DNA from: Pseudomonadota bacterium
GTDB lineage: Bacteria > Pseudomonadota > Gammaproteobacteria > Steroidobacterales > Steroidobacteraceae
Reading direction: 5' to 3'
Assembly: GCA_023391815.1 (NCBI GenBank)
Contig: JAEWAF010000070.1
Span: forward strand, 1 to 64,000
DNA: 64,000 nucleotides
The position numbers were made by a program, and so were the translations under genes. Of this stretch, positions 57,419 to 64,000 are shown piece after piece. How positions within the stretch are numbered: position 1 is the first letter of the stretch; each line of letters begins with the position of its first letter. The notes beneath the pieces are model-generated. The model saw only the letters and a program-made list of their open reading frames with translations. It searched no databases and was not told the origin of the DNA.

Positions 57419-59074
57419 ATGTACACGAGCTTTTTTGGCCTGGGCGAGAAGCCCTTCGCGATCACTCCCGACCCGCGTTACCTCTTCATGAGCGAGCGGC
57501 ACGCGGAGGCGCTCGCGCATCTTTTGTACGGTATTACCGAGGCCGGCGGCTTCATTCAGCTGACCGGCGAGGTCGGCACCGGCAAGACCACCATCGTGCG
57601 CTCGCTGCTCGAGCGCATGCCGGGCCATGCCGACGTGGCTGTCATCCTCAATCCCCAATTAACGCCGGTTGAATTTGTACTGACGATTTGCGAAGAGCTG
57701 GGCATCTTCATGCGGGACGAGGACGCCACCAGCATCAAGGACCTGGTGGATCTGCTGAATCGTCGTCTGCTCGAAGCCAATGCCAAGGGTCGCCGCATCG
57801 TGGTGATCGTGGACGAGGCGCAGAACCTGATGCCCGCGACGCTCGAGCAAGTGCGCCTGTTGACCAACCTGGAGACCGCTTCGAAAAAGCTGCTGCAGAT
57901 CATCCTGATCGGTCAGCCCGAGTTGCGTGAATTGTTGGATCGCGTCGAGCTTCGGCAGCTCGCTCAACGCATCACCGGTCGTTATCACCTCGCGCCGTTG
58001 TCTCGAAGCGAGACGGCGTCGTATGTGAATCATCGACTCAAAGTCGCCGGCGCGCAGGGTGAGATTTTCAGCAGCTCGGCGTTGCGCGAGGTACATCGCC
58101 TGAGCGGCGGCGTGCCACGAATCATCAATGTGATTTGCGATCGCGCGCTGCTCGGCGCGTTCACGCAAGAACAGCATCGCATCGGGCCGGGAATGATTCG
58201 TGAGGCCGCGAGCGAAGTGTACGGTCGATCGTTCAATCCGCCGTGGATGAAGTTGCTCGTCGGCTCGGCGGCAACCATCGCCGTGGCGGGCCTGGCCCTC
58301 GGGGGTTGGCAACTCGCTCGAACGTCCGACGCTGAAGAGCCCGTCGCCGTCGCTGCCACGCCGCCAGTTGTCGTGGACCCCGCGCCGGTGCAGGTCGCAC
58401 AAGCCGAGCCGACGTTGCCGCCCGCACCACCGCGTCCTCAGGACGTGGCCGAAGTGTTGGTCGAAAAGGTCGGCATGACGAACACTGAAAGCGCGTTCGG
58501 GCAACTGTTCGCGCTGTGGGGCGCAAAGTTCACTCCCAAAGGGGGCCGGCCGTGCGACCAGGCGAGCAAACAAGGGCTCGCGTGCGTGTATCAGCAAGGC
58601 ACCTGGGGCCAACTGCGCACGTTGAATCGTCCCGCGATCCTCACGTTGATCGACGAGGACAGCAATGCGCACCAGGTGGTGGTGTCCGGCCTGGTGGGCG
58701 ACACCGCCAAGATCAACCTGCCGGATGAAACGAGGATGGTGTCGATCGCGTCGTTGTCACGACTTTGGTACGGCGATTATCTGGTGCTGTGGCGGCCGCA
58801 ACTCGGCTCGTCGCGTCCGCTCTCGGCCGGCATGCAAGGCGACGGCGTGCGCTGGCTGCGCACCAAGCTCAACTCTGTCGCTGGCAAGCTGGAAGGTGAG
58901 CCGGCGAGCGACTACTACGATGAGGACCTGGTGAAAATGGTCGAGGACTTTCAGCGCCAGTATCGCTTGAACGTCGACGGCATCGCCGGCGTGCAGACCC
59001 AGATCGTGCTGGACTCGCTCGGCAACACGCCCGGCACGCCGGTGCTGGTGGCTCAGGCTCGGGGCACGAGCTGA
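57419..59074 (+). CDS. gspA: General secretion pathway protein A (ExeA-like AAA ATPase with peptidoglycan-binding domain)
   Basis: A 551-residue inner-membrane protein. Residues about 1-270 are an ExeA-type AAA domain (Walker A GEVGTGKTT; Walker B VVIVDEAQN; sensor-like QRITGRYHLAPL). A single membrane helix (about 281-301) and a Pro/Ala-rich periplasmic linker follow, then a C39-like region and a C-terminal PG_binding_1 domain (RLNVDGIAGVQTQIVLDSLG). GspA with GspB opens the cell wall for assembly of the type II secretin in Aeromonas-type systems. Stop and gspB start overlap by one base. Confidence 0.93.
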   Translation: MYTSFFGLGEKPFAITPDPRYLFMSERHAEALAHLLYGITEAGGFIQLTGEVGTGKTTIVRSLLERMPGHADVAVILNPQLTPVEFVLTICEELGIFMRDEDATSIKDLVDLLNRRLLEANAKGRRIVVIVDEAQNLMPATLEQVRLLTNLETASKKLLQIILIGQPELRELLDRVELRQLAQRITGRYHLAPLSRSETASYVNHRLKVAGAQGEIFSSSALREVHRLSGGVPRIINVICDRALLGAFTQEQHRIGPGMIREAASEVYGRSFNPPWMKLLVGSAATIAVAGLALGGWQLARTSDAEEPVAVAATPPVVVDPAPVQVAQAEPTLPPAPPRPQDVAEVLVEKVGMTNTESAFGQLFALWGAKFTPKGGRPCDQASKQGLACVYQQGTWGQLRTLNRPAILTLIDEDSNAHQVVVSGLVGDTAKINLPDETRMVSIASLSRLWYGDYLVLWRPQLGSSRPLSAGMQGDGVRWLRTKLNSVAGKLEGEPASDYYDEDLVKMVEDFQRQYRLNVDGIAGVQTQIVLDSLGNTPGTPVLVAQARGTS

Positions 59075-59895
59075 TGAGCTTCATTCTCGATGCCTTGAAA
59101 AAATCGGAGAACGAGCGGCAGCGTCAGGTCGGTCCGTCGTTGGCGGATGTGCGTGTGGTGCGGCGGAGTGCCGAGCGTCCATGGTGGGTGGTCGCGGTCG
59201 CGGCGCTGCTCGTCGTGAATCTCGGTGTGTTGCTGGTCGTCCTGCTTCGTGATGGCGATGCAAAGCCCGCGCAACCGGCTCAGGCCGCGCCGGCTCCGGT
59301 GCAAGCCGCACCTCCAGCGCAGCAAAGTTATAACGCTCCGCCTCAGCAGAACTACGCTCAGCCGGCACCCGCTCCGGCCCAGCAGTATCAGTATCAGCAG
59401 CGACAACAACAGAACTATCAGCAGACGGTGCCCACCGATCCGTCGGTGCGCTCGCTCGCGGACGAAGCCAGCGGATACGGTGAAGGCTATCCAGACGATC
59501 CCGCGAATTCACATCTCGCCGGCGCGGCCGCCGTGCCCGAAGGTCCGCCGATGGTTCGTCAGATTCAGCCGCCTTCAGTCGCGCCGCTGCCGTCGGGCGC
59601 AGTGTTCGAAGCGAAACAAGCCGCGAATGCCCCGGCCCCGGGCACCGGCGCGATGGTCGGGAATGAAGCATTGCCGACCCTCGACGATCTGGCCTCGACC
59701 GGCACCAATCTTCCCGAGCTGCACCTGGACATCCACGTGCATTCCCAAAAGCCCGCCGAGCGCTTCGTGTTCGTGAACATGCGGAAGTACCTGGAAGGCG
59801 AAGCCCTCAAGGAAGGTCCGACGGTGGAGCGCATCACCCCGGAAGGAGTCGTTCTGAATCAGCGCGGCCTGCGGTTCCTGCTGCCGAGGCAATGA
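59074..59895 (+). CDS. gspB: General secretion pathway protein B
   Basis: A 273-residue bitopic protein: the family start SFILDALKKSENERQ, a membrane helix at about residues 38-58, a long Pro/Gln/Ala-rich periplasmic linker (rich in QQ and PAP repeats), and the C-terminal GspB domain (LPELHLDIHVHSQKPAERFVFVN, then LNQRGLRFLLPRQ). It couples GspA to secretin assembly. No other gsp gene is in the window. Confidence 0.93.
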   Translation: MSFILDALKKSENERQRQVGPSLADVRVVRRSAERPWWVVAVAALLVVNLGVLLVVLLRDGDAKPAQPAQAAPAPVQAAPPAQQSYNAPPQQNYAQPAPAPAQQYQYQQRQQQNYQQTVPTDPSVRSLADEASGYGEGYPDDPANSHLAGAAAVPEGPPMVRQIQPPSVAPLPSGAVFEAKQAANAPAPGTGAMVGNEALPTLDDLASTGTNLPELHLDIHVHSQKPAERFVFVNMRKYLEGEALKEGPTVERITPEGVVLNQRGLRFLLPRQ

Positions 59896-59921
59896 GTTCG
59901 ATCTAGACACGAATTTAATCG

Positions 59922-59936
59922 TTGACACTGTGTCAA
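59922..59936. promoter_or_regulatory. Palindromic operator before the TetR gene
   Basis: TTGACAC-T-GTGTCAA, a perfect 7-1-7 palindrome whose left arm doubles as a -35-like TTGACA. It is 22 bp before the TetR ATG. A close copy precedes the efflux operon. Confidence 0.75.
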
Positions 59937-59957
59937 TGGCGCGCGCACCATAGCGCC

Positions 59958-60617
59958 ATGTCCTACATCGCCGACCGCCGTCAGGAAGAAAAAGACCGCC
60001 GACGCAACGAAATCGTCGACGCGGCCGAGAGCCTGTACCGGGAGACCGGTTGGGACGCCGTGACCATGGACGGCGTCGCACGTAAGGCTCGCCTAAGTCG
60101 AGCTCTGGTATACGTCTACTTCAAGGACAAGAGCGAACTGCTGCTGGCTATCACCGAGCGCGCCATGGAAGTACTGCGCACCAGGTTCGAGGAAGCCAGC
60201 GCGCGCGCTCGTACCGGCATCGATCAGATTGAAGCCATGGGTCGTGCATATATGGCGTTTGGCCTGGAATTTCCACACTATTTTGACGCCTGCTCGCGTC
60301 TTGAGCAGCGCGCCACCGACGCCGCCGAACAAGGCTCGACCGAAGCCGCCGTGCTGGGCACGGGGCGCAAGGTCCACGACGTCGTGGTCGCATCGCTCGA
60401 AGCGGGGCAGCGGGACGGCAGCATCCGCGCCGATATCGGCGATCTGCAGGTAACTTCGCGAGTGCTGTGGGGTTTTACCCATGGCCTGACACAGATCGCG
60501 ATCACCAAGGCGCGACCGCTGGCCGAGGCCGGCATCAGCGTCACGCAACTGACTCAGCAAGCCATCGCCATGATTCGCTACACACTGGCCGGTAAGCCAC
60601 CGTCATTGGCCGATTAG
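59958..60617 (+). CDS. TetR-family regulator
   Basis: A 219-residue regulator with the N-terminal TetR helix-turn-helix (IVDAAESLYRETGWDAVTMDGVARKARLSRALVYVYFKDKSELLLAI) and an alpha-helical ligand domain. ATG 59958 is used; an upstream in-frame start at 59922 would place the operator inside the gene. Likely represses itself and the RND operon 90 bp downstream on the same strand. Confidence 0.92.
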   Translation: MSYIADRRQEEKDRRRNEIVDAAESLYRETGWDAVTMDGVARKARLSRALVYVYFKDKSELLLAITERAMEVLRTRFEEASARARTGIDQIEAMGRAYMAFGLEFPHYFDACSRLEQRATDAAEQGSTEAAVLGTGRKVHDVVVASLEAGQRDGSIRADIGDLQVTSRVLWGFTHGLTQIAITKARPLAEAGISVTQLTQQAIAMIRYTLAGKPPSLAD

Positions 60618-60641
60618 CGCTGGTTTTTATTTGAGCATTTT

Positions 60642-60656
60642 TTGACACTTGTCTAA
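60642..60656. promoter_or_regulatory. Operator copy before the RND efflux operon
   Basis: TTGACACTTGTCTAA, matching the first eight and most of the remaining bases of the TetR-gene operator (TTGACACTGTGTCAA) but with an imperfect right arm. It lies about 52 bp before the first efflux gene. Confidence 0.6.
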
Positions 60657-60707
60657 CGACTGAACAGCTGTGGCAACCGACACGGACGGCCACGAAAGGG
60701 ATCGATC

Positions 60708-62114
60708 ATGCGAGCGCCACCTCTTCTGGCGATCATCGGCCTGTGCCTGAGCGCGACCGCGGCCCGGGCACAAGCGCCGGCGGACTTCGACACTGTCGTG
60801 GCGAACTATGTGGCCGAAGGATTGCGCGGCAACCTCGCCCTGCAGAGCCAACATCTCGAAGTGGAAAAGGCCGCCGGCGCGCTCGCCGAAGCGCGCGCCC
60901 GCTTCTTCCCCGAGCTTTCTTTCGAAGCTCGCTATACGCGCGCCGAGGGCGGCCGAGTCATCGACATTCCGATTGGCTCGGCACTCAATCCGGTTTACTC
61001 GACCTTGAACGAGATGCTGGCTGCGCAAGGCCAGCCGGCGCGCTTCCCACAAGTTGCCGATTCGAGCATTCATTTCCTGCGCACCGAAGAGCAGGACACC
61101 CGACTGCTCCTTCGCCAGCCTTTGTATGCGCCGGCAATTCCGGCCGCAGTCCGCGCTCAGCGCGCATTGCTGGACGCCAGCAGCTTCAATCGAATGGCGG
61201 TGGCTCGCGCGCTTCGTCGTGACATCACGGTCGCATACGTCGATTGGCTGAAAGCTCGAAGCTCGGTCGAGATCGTCGCCGCGAGCGAAGCGCTGCTGCA
61301 GGAAAACCTCCGCGTCAACGAATCGTTGTTCGGGAACGGCAAGATCACCGAAGACCTGGTCCTGAGGGCCAAAGCCGAACTGCTGGAAGTCGAGCAACAA
61401 AAACGCGAAACCCGGAACCTGGCCACTCAGGCGCAAGCCTATTTCAACTTCCTGCTCAATCGACAACTGCAAACATCGATCGAGCCGACCTCGGCGCCGA
61501 ACGAGGCCACGGGCACTGAAGCCGCGCTCGAACAGCTTTGGTCGATGGCGCTGAATCGTCGTCCGGAGATCGCACAGCTCGAACAGTTGCGACGTGCCAG
61601 CGAAGAGCAGGTGCGTATTGCTCGCAAGCAGAAATGGCCGACCTTGTCGCTGGGCGTGGATGCGGGCACGCAAGGCGAAGACTATCGTTTCGGCGAAGGT
61701 TACAACTTCGGCACGGCGTCGCTGATCTTCACCTGGCGCATCTTCGATGGCGGCGGCGACAGTGCCCGCGTTCATCAAGCCCGCTCCGCCGAGAAACAAC
61801 TGGTGTTGCAACAGGAGGAAATCGCTCAGCAGATCCGCCTCGAAGTGCAGCAGGCTTACGATCGGCTCACCACTGCACGCGACTCGCTCGCCACAGCCGC
61901 GGCTAGAGCGGAGGCGGCGCGAGCGGCGTTCCGAATCGCCAGCCGCAAACGTGACGAAGGCGTGATCAGCCAGGTCGAGTTCATCGACGCACGCAGCGCG
62001 CTCACCAGCGCCGAGCTGAATCACAACCTCACCCGCTTCAACGTGCTCGCGCGCCGCGCCGAGCTGGAATACGCGACCTCGACGGGTGACATCCCGCTCG
62101 ATCCAGGAGTCTGA
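60708..62114 (+). CDS. TolC-family outer-membrane efflux protein
   Basis: A 468-residue outer-membrane channel protein with a signal peptide (LLAIIGLCLSATAARAQ) and two TolC repeats of long helices (ARARFFPELSFEARYTRAEGG; RIARKQKWPTLSLGVDAGTQG). The helix EVEKAAGALAEARA is typical. First gene of the efflux operon, followed two bases later by the adaptor. Confidence 0.92.
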   Translation: MRAPPLLAIIGLCLSATAARAQAPADFDTVVANYVAEGLRGNLALQSQHLEVEKAAGALAEARARFFPELSFEARYTRAEGGRVIDIPIGSALNPVYSTLNEMLAAQGQPARFPQVADSSIHFLRTEEQDTRLLLRQPLYAPAIPAAVRAQRALLDASSFNRMAVARALRRDITVAYVDWLKARSSVEIVAASEALLQENLRVNESLFGNGKITEDLVLRAKAELLEVEQQKRETRNLATQAQAYFNFLLNRQLQTSIEPTSAPNEATGTEAALEQLWSMALNRRPEIAQLEQLRRASEEQVRIARKQKWPTLSLGVDAGTQGEDYRFGEGYNFGTASLIFTWRIFDGGGDSARVHQARSAEKQLVLQQEEIAQQIRLEVQQAYDRLTTARDSLATAAARAEAARAAFRIASRKRDEGVISQVEFIDARSALTSAELNHNLTRFNVLARRAELEYATSTGDIPLDPGV

Positions 62115-62116
62115 TC

Positions 62117-63187
62117 ATGCCGCGCCTGTTCAACGTCCTATCGCCCCTGTTGCTGTCCGCCAGCGTGTTGGCTATCGCGGGTTGCAGCAGCAACGCCGAT
62201 GATCCACCGCCTGTCGAGCTCTCGCGAGTGCGCACGGCGACAGCGATCGTCGGTCCGGCGGCGCCCTCCATTCGCACCAATGGCCTGCTCGCCAATGAAG
62301 ACGAAATCCGCCTGTCGTTCAAAGTGGGCGGCGTGATTCGTCGCCTGGCGGTAACCGAAGGCGATCAAGTGCGCAAAGGCCAGAAGCTCGCGGAAATCGA
62401 GCAGACGGAGATCGATGCGCAGGTCGAGCAGGCAGCGCAGGCTCATGAGAAAGCACGACGTGACCTGGAGCGCGGCGAGCGTTTGTATGCCGACAAAGTC
62501 ATCAGCCTCGAACAGCTGCAAGACTTGCGTACGCAACTTGCGGTCAACGAAGCCGCGCTGAACTCGGCGAAGTTCAACTGGAGCTACGCCGCGATCGTTG
62601 CACCTCACGACGGCACGGTACTCCGGCGCCTGGCTGAAGAACGCGAGCTGGTTCAGGCCGGCAGTCCGATCCTGGTGCTCGGCTCCAAAGACAAAGGTTT
62701 CATCGTCCGCACCGGCCTCGCCGATCGCGAGATCGTGCAAGTGAAGCTCGGCGACGAAGCGCGGATTCGGCTCGATGCTCTGCCTGGCAAGACCTTGACC
62801 GGCAGGGTGACGGAGGTGTCCGGCGCCGCCGATGCGGGCAGCGGCATGTTTGGCATCGAAGTTTCCCTGGATCCGACCGATCTGCCGCTCAAAAGCGGGC
62901 TGGTCGCGAAGCTCACCATCATCCCGTCGACGGCCAAAGCCGGCGAGCGCATCTACGTTCCCATCGGCGCCATCGTCGAAGGCGACGGCCGTACCGCTCG
63001 CGTGTTCGTGCTCGATCAGAATCGCGCGCGTCGACGCGAGGTCGACGTAGCCTTCATCGAAGGTGAGACCGTGGCGATCAACACGGGCTTGACCGCCGGC
63101 GAGCGAGTCATCACCGACGGCGCGCAATATCTGGAAGACGGCGAGGAAGTGACGCTCGCCGAGCCCATGACCGCGAACCGGGAGTAG
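62117..63187 (+). CDS. RND efflux periplasmic adaptor (MFP), lipoprotein
   Basis: A 356-residue membrane-fusion protein with a lipobox (LAIAGCSSN), a lipoyl half-motif (FKVGGVIRRLAVTEGDQVRKGQKLAEIE), a helical hairpin (about residues 95-140) and the second lipoyl half (SYAAIVAPHDGTVLRR). The beta-barrel domain follows (LGDEARIRLDALPGKTLTGRVTEVS). It links the RND pump to the outer-membrane channel. Confidence 0.94.
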   Translation: MPRLFNVLSPLLLSASVLAIAGCSSNADDPPPVELSRVRTATAIVGPAAPSIRTNGLLANEDEIRLSFKVGGVIRRLAVTEGDQVRKGQKLAEIEQTEIDAQVEQAAQAHEKARRDLERGERLYADKVISLEQLQDLRTQLAVNEAALNSAKFNWSYAAIVAPHDGTVLRRLAEERELVQAGSPILVLGSKDKGFIVRTGLADREIVQVKLGDEARIRLDALPGKTLTGRVTEVSGAADAGSGMFGIEVSLDPTDLPLKSGLVAKLTIIPSTAKAGERIYVPIGAIVEGDGRTARVFVLDQNRARRREVDVAFIEGETVAINTGLTAGERVITDGAQYLEDGEEVTLAEPMTANRE

Positions 63188-63190
63188 CGC

Positions 63191-64000
63191 ATGAGCTTCC
63201 TGGAATTTCCCATCAAGCGCTATCAGTTCACGCTGGTCGCGTTCGCCATGCTCGTGGCGCTCGGCATCTCCTCGTTCATGAGCATTCCCCGGCAGGAAGA
63301 CCCGTACTTCCCGATCCCGATCTATCAAATCGTCGTCGGCTATCCCGGCGCCGAACCTCGCGACGTCGAGCGCCTGGTGGTCAAACCCATCGAGGATCGG
63401 CTCAGCGAGCTGGACGACATCAAGAAAATCGAGTCGTTCAGCAATGACGGCATGGCGGTGGTGATGACCGAGTTCTACAGCACCGCCGATGCCGAAAAGA
63501 AATACGACGAGGTGGTGCGAGAGATCAACGCGCTGCGACCGTCGTTGCCCGCCGAGATCGCGCGGCTCGACATCAAGAAGAGCAATCCCGGTCTGGTGAA
63601 CATCGTGCAGTTCGCGCTGGTGTCGCCGGATGCGACCTATCGGGAGCTGGAAGACCAGGCGCGCGATCTGAAGGACCTCTTGAAAGCCGTCGACGGCGTG
63701 CGGACTTCCGAAACATGGGCCTATCCCGCCCGTGAGCTGCGCGTTGCGCTCGATCTGCCTCGCATGGCCGAACTTCGGCTCGCACCGAGCAGAGTGATCG
63801 AAGCGCTACGCAGCGAAAACACGACGGTGCCCGGCGGCGCCATCGATGTAGGCAGCCGCAGCTTCAGTGTCAAAACCTCGGGCAGTTACGAATCGTTGGA
63901 CGAAGTGCGCGACACCGTCGTTGCCGCTATCGACGGCCGAACCGTGCGCGTTCGTGACATCGCCGAGGTGAACTGGGATACGCAGGAACACACGTACCTC
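63191..64000 (+). CDS. RND efflux inner-membrane permease, 5' part
   Basis: The first 270 codons of an RND pump, open to the window edge. The start ATG 63191 lies 3 bases after the adaptor stop. N-terminal helix 1 reads PIKRYQFTLVAFAMLVALGISSFMSIPRQEDPYFPIP, followed by porter-domain sequence (YPGAEPRDVERLVVKPIEDRLSELDDIKKIES). The AcrB/MexB-type pump of about 1,030 residues would extend beyond the window. Confidence 0.94.
   Translation, partial: MSFLEFPIKRYQFTLVAFAMLVALGISSFMSIPRQEDPYFPIPIYQIVVGYPGAEPRDVERLVVKPIEDRLSELDDIKKIESFSNDGMAVVMTEFYSTADAEKKYDEVVREINALRPSLPAEIARLDIKKSNPGLVNIVQFALVSPDATYRELEDQARDLKDLLKAVDGVRTSETWAYPARELRVALDLPRMAELRLAPSRVIEALRSENTTVPGGAIDVGSRSFSVKTSGSYESLDEVRDTVVAAIDGRTVRVRDIAEVNWDTQEHTYL

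Overview
The window is GC-rich chromosomal DNA, densely coding on both strands. The gene content points to a gammaproteobacterium: hemF, rlmJ, tag, a Mg-type hemB, gltBD, gspAB, RND efflux, two large TonB-dependent receptors and a tricorn-like protease. A Nevskiales/Steroidobacter-like or Xanthomonadales-like relative is my best guess, from memory of gene content only. I saw no rRNA, tRNA, CRISPR array, prophage or intact insertion sequence.

Layout. 1-7.2 kb is housekeeping: hemF (3' part), a lipoprotein, rlmJ, tag, hemB, aroE, a gamma-carbonic-anhydrase-like protein and oligopeptidase A. 7.3-27.9 kb is an aromatic-catabolism island. 28-34 kb holds small genes of mostly unknown function and a CsgG/SH3 protein. 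34.4-40.5 kb is gltBD. 40.6-44.6 kb is a patchwork of small genes, including a toxin-antitoxin pair whose toxin is frameshifted. 44.7-50.9 kb carries a tricorn-like protease and a TonB receptor. 51-57 kb has a LytTR regulator, an oxidoreductase behind twin palindromes, and an ABC-2 exporter. 57.4-59.9 kb is gspAB. 59.9-64 kb is a TetR regulator and an RND efflux operon that runs off the end.

The island is the main item. A minus-strand operon encodes a dienoate hydratase, a Rieske oxygenase that strongly resembles carbazole 1,9a-dioxygenase CarAa, a meta-cleavage-product hydrolase, a two-subunit LigAB-type extradiol dioxygenase (like CarBa/CarBb) and a TSUP permease. Divergent from it are a ferredoxin-NAD(P)H reductase and a Rieske ferredoxin, which complete a three-component ring-hydroxylating system. 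A second minus-strand operon has an FAD monooxygenase, a cupin and a gamma-glutamyltransferase-family protein. Next come a GntR/FCD regulator and an aspartate-dehydrogenase-like gene, then on the plus strand an acylating acetaldehyde dehydrogenase, 4-hydroxy-2-oxovalerate aldolase and a TauD-type dioxygenase. An MFS transporter, a TonB receptor and a tannase-family esterase close the island. Together this reads as import, ester cleavage, ring dihydroxylation, meta cleavage, hydrolysis and conversion to pyruvate plus acetyl-CoA.

Five promoter regions of the island share a 19-bp imperfect palindrome built on TTGTATGA (11997, 13214, 17257, 19400, 26189). I saw this element nowhere else in the window, and propose it as the operator of the island's GntR regulator. 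The substrate is unknown. The set of parts matches no pathway I can name with confidence.
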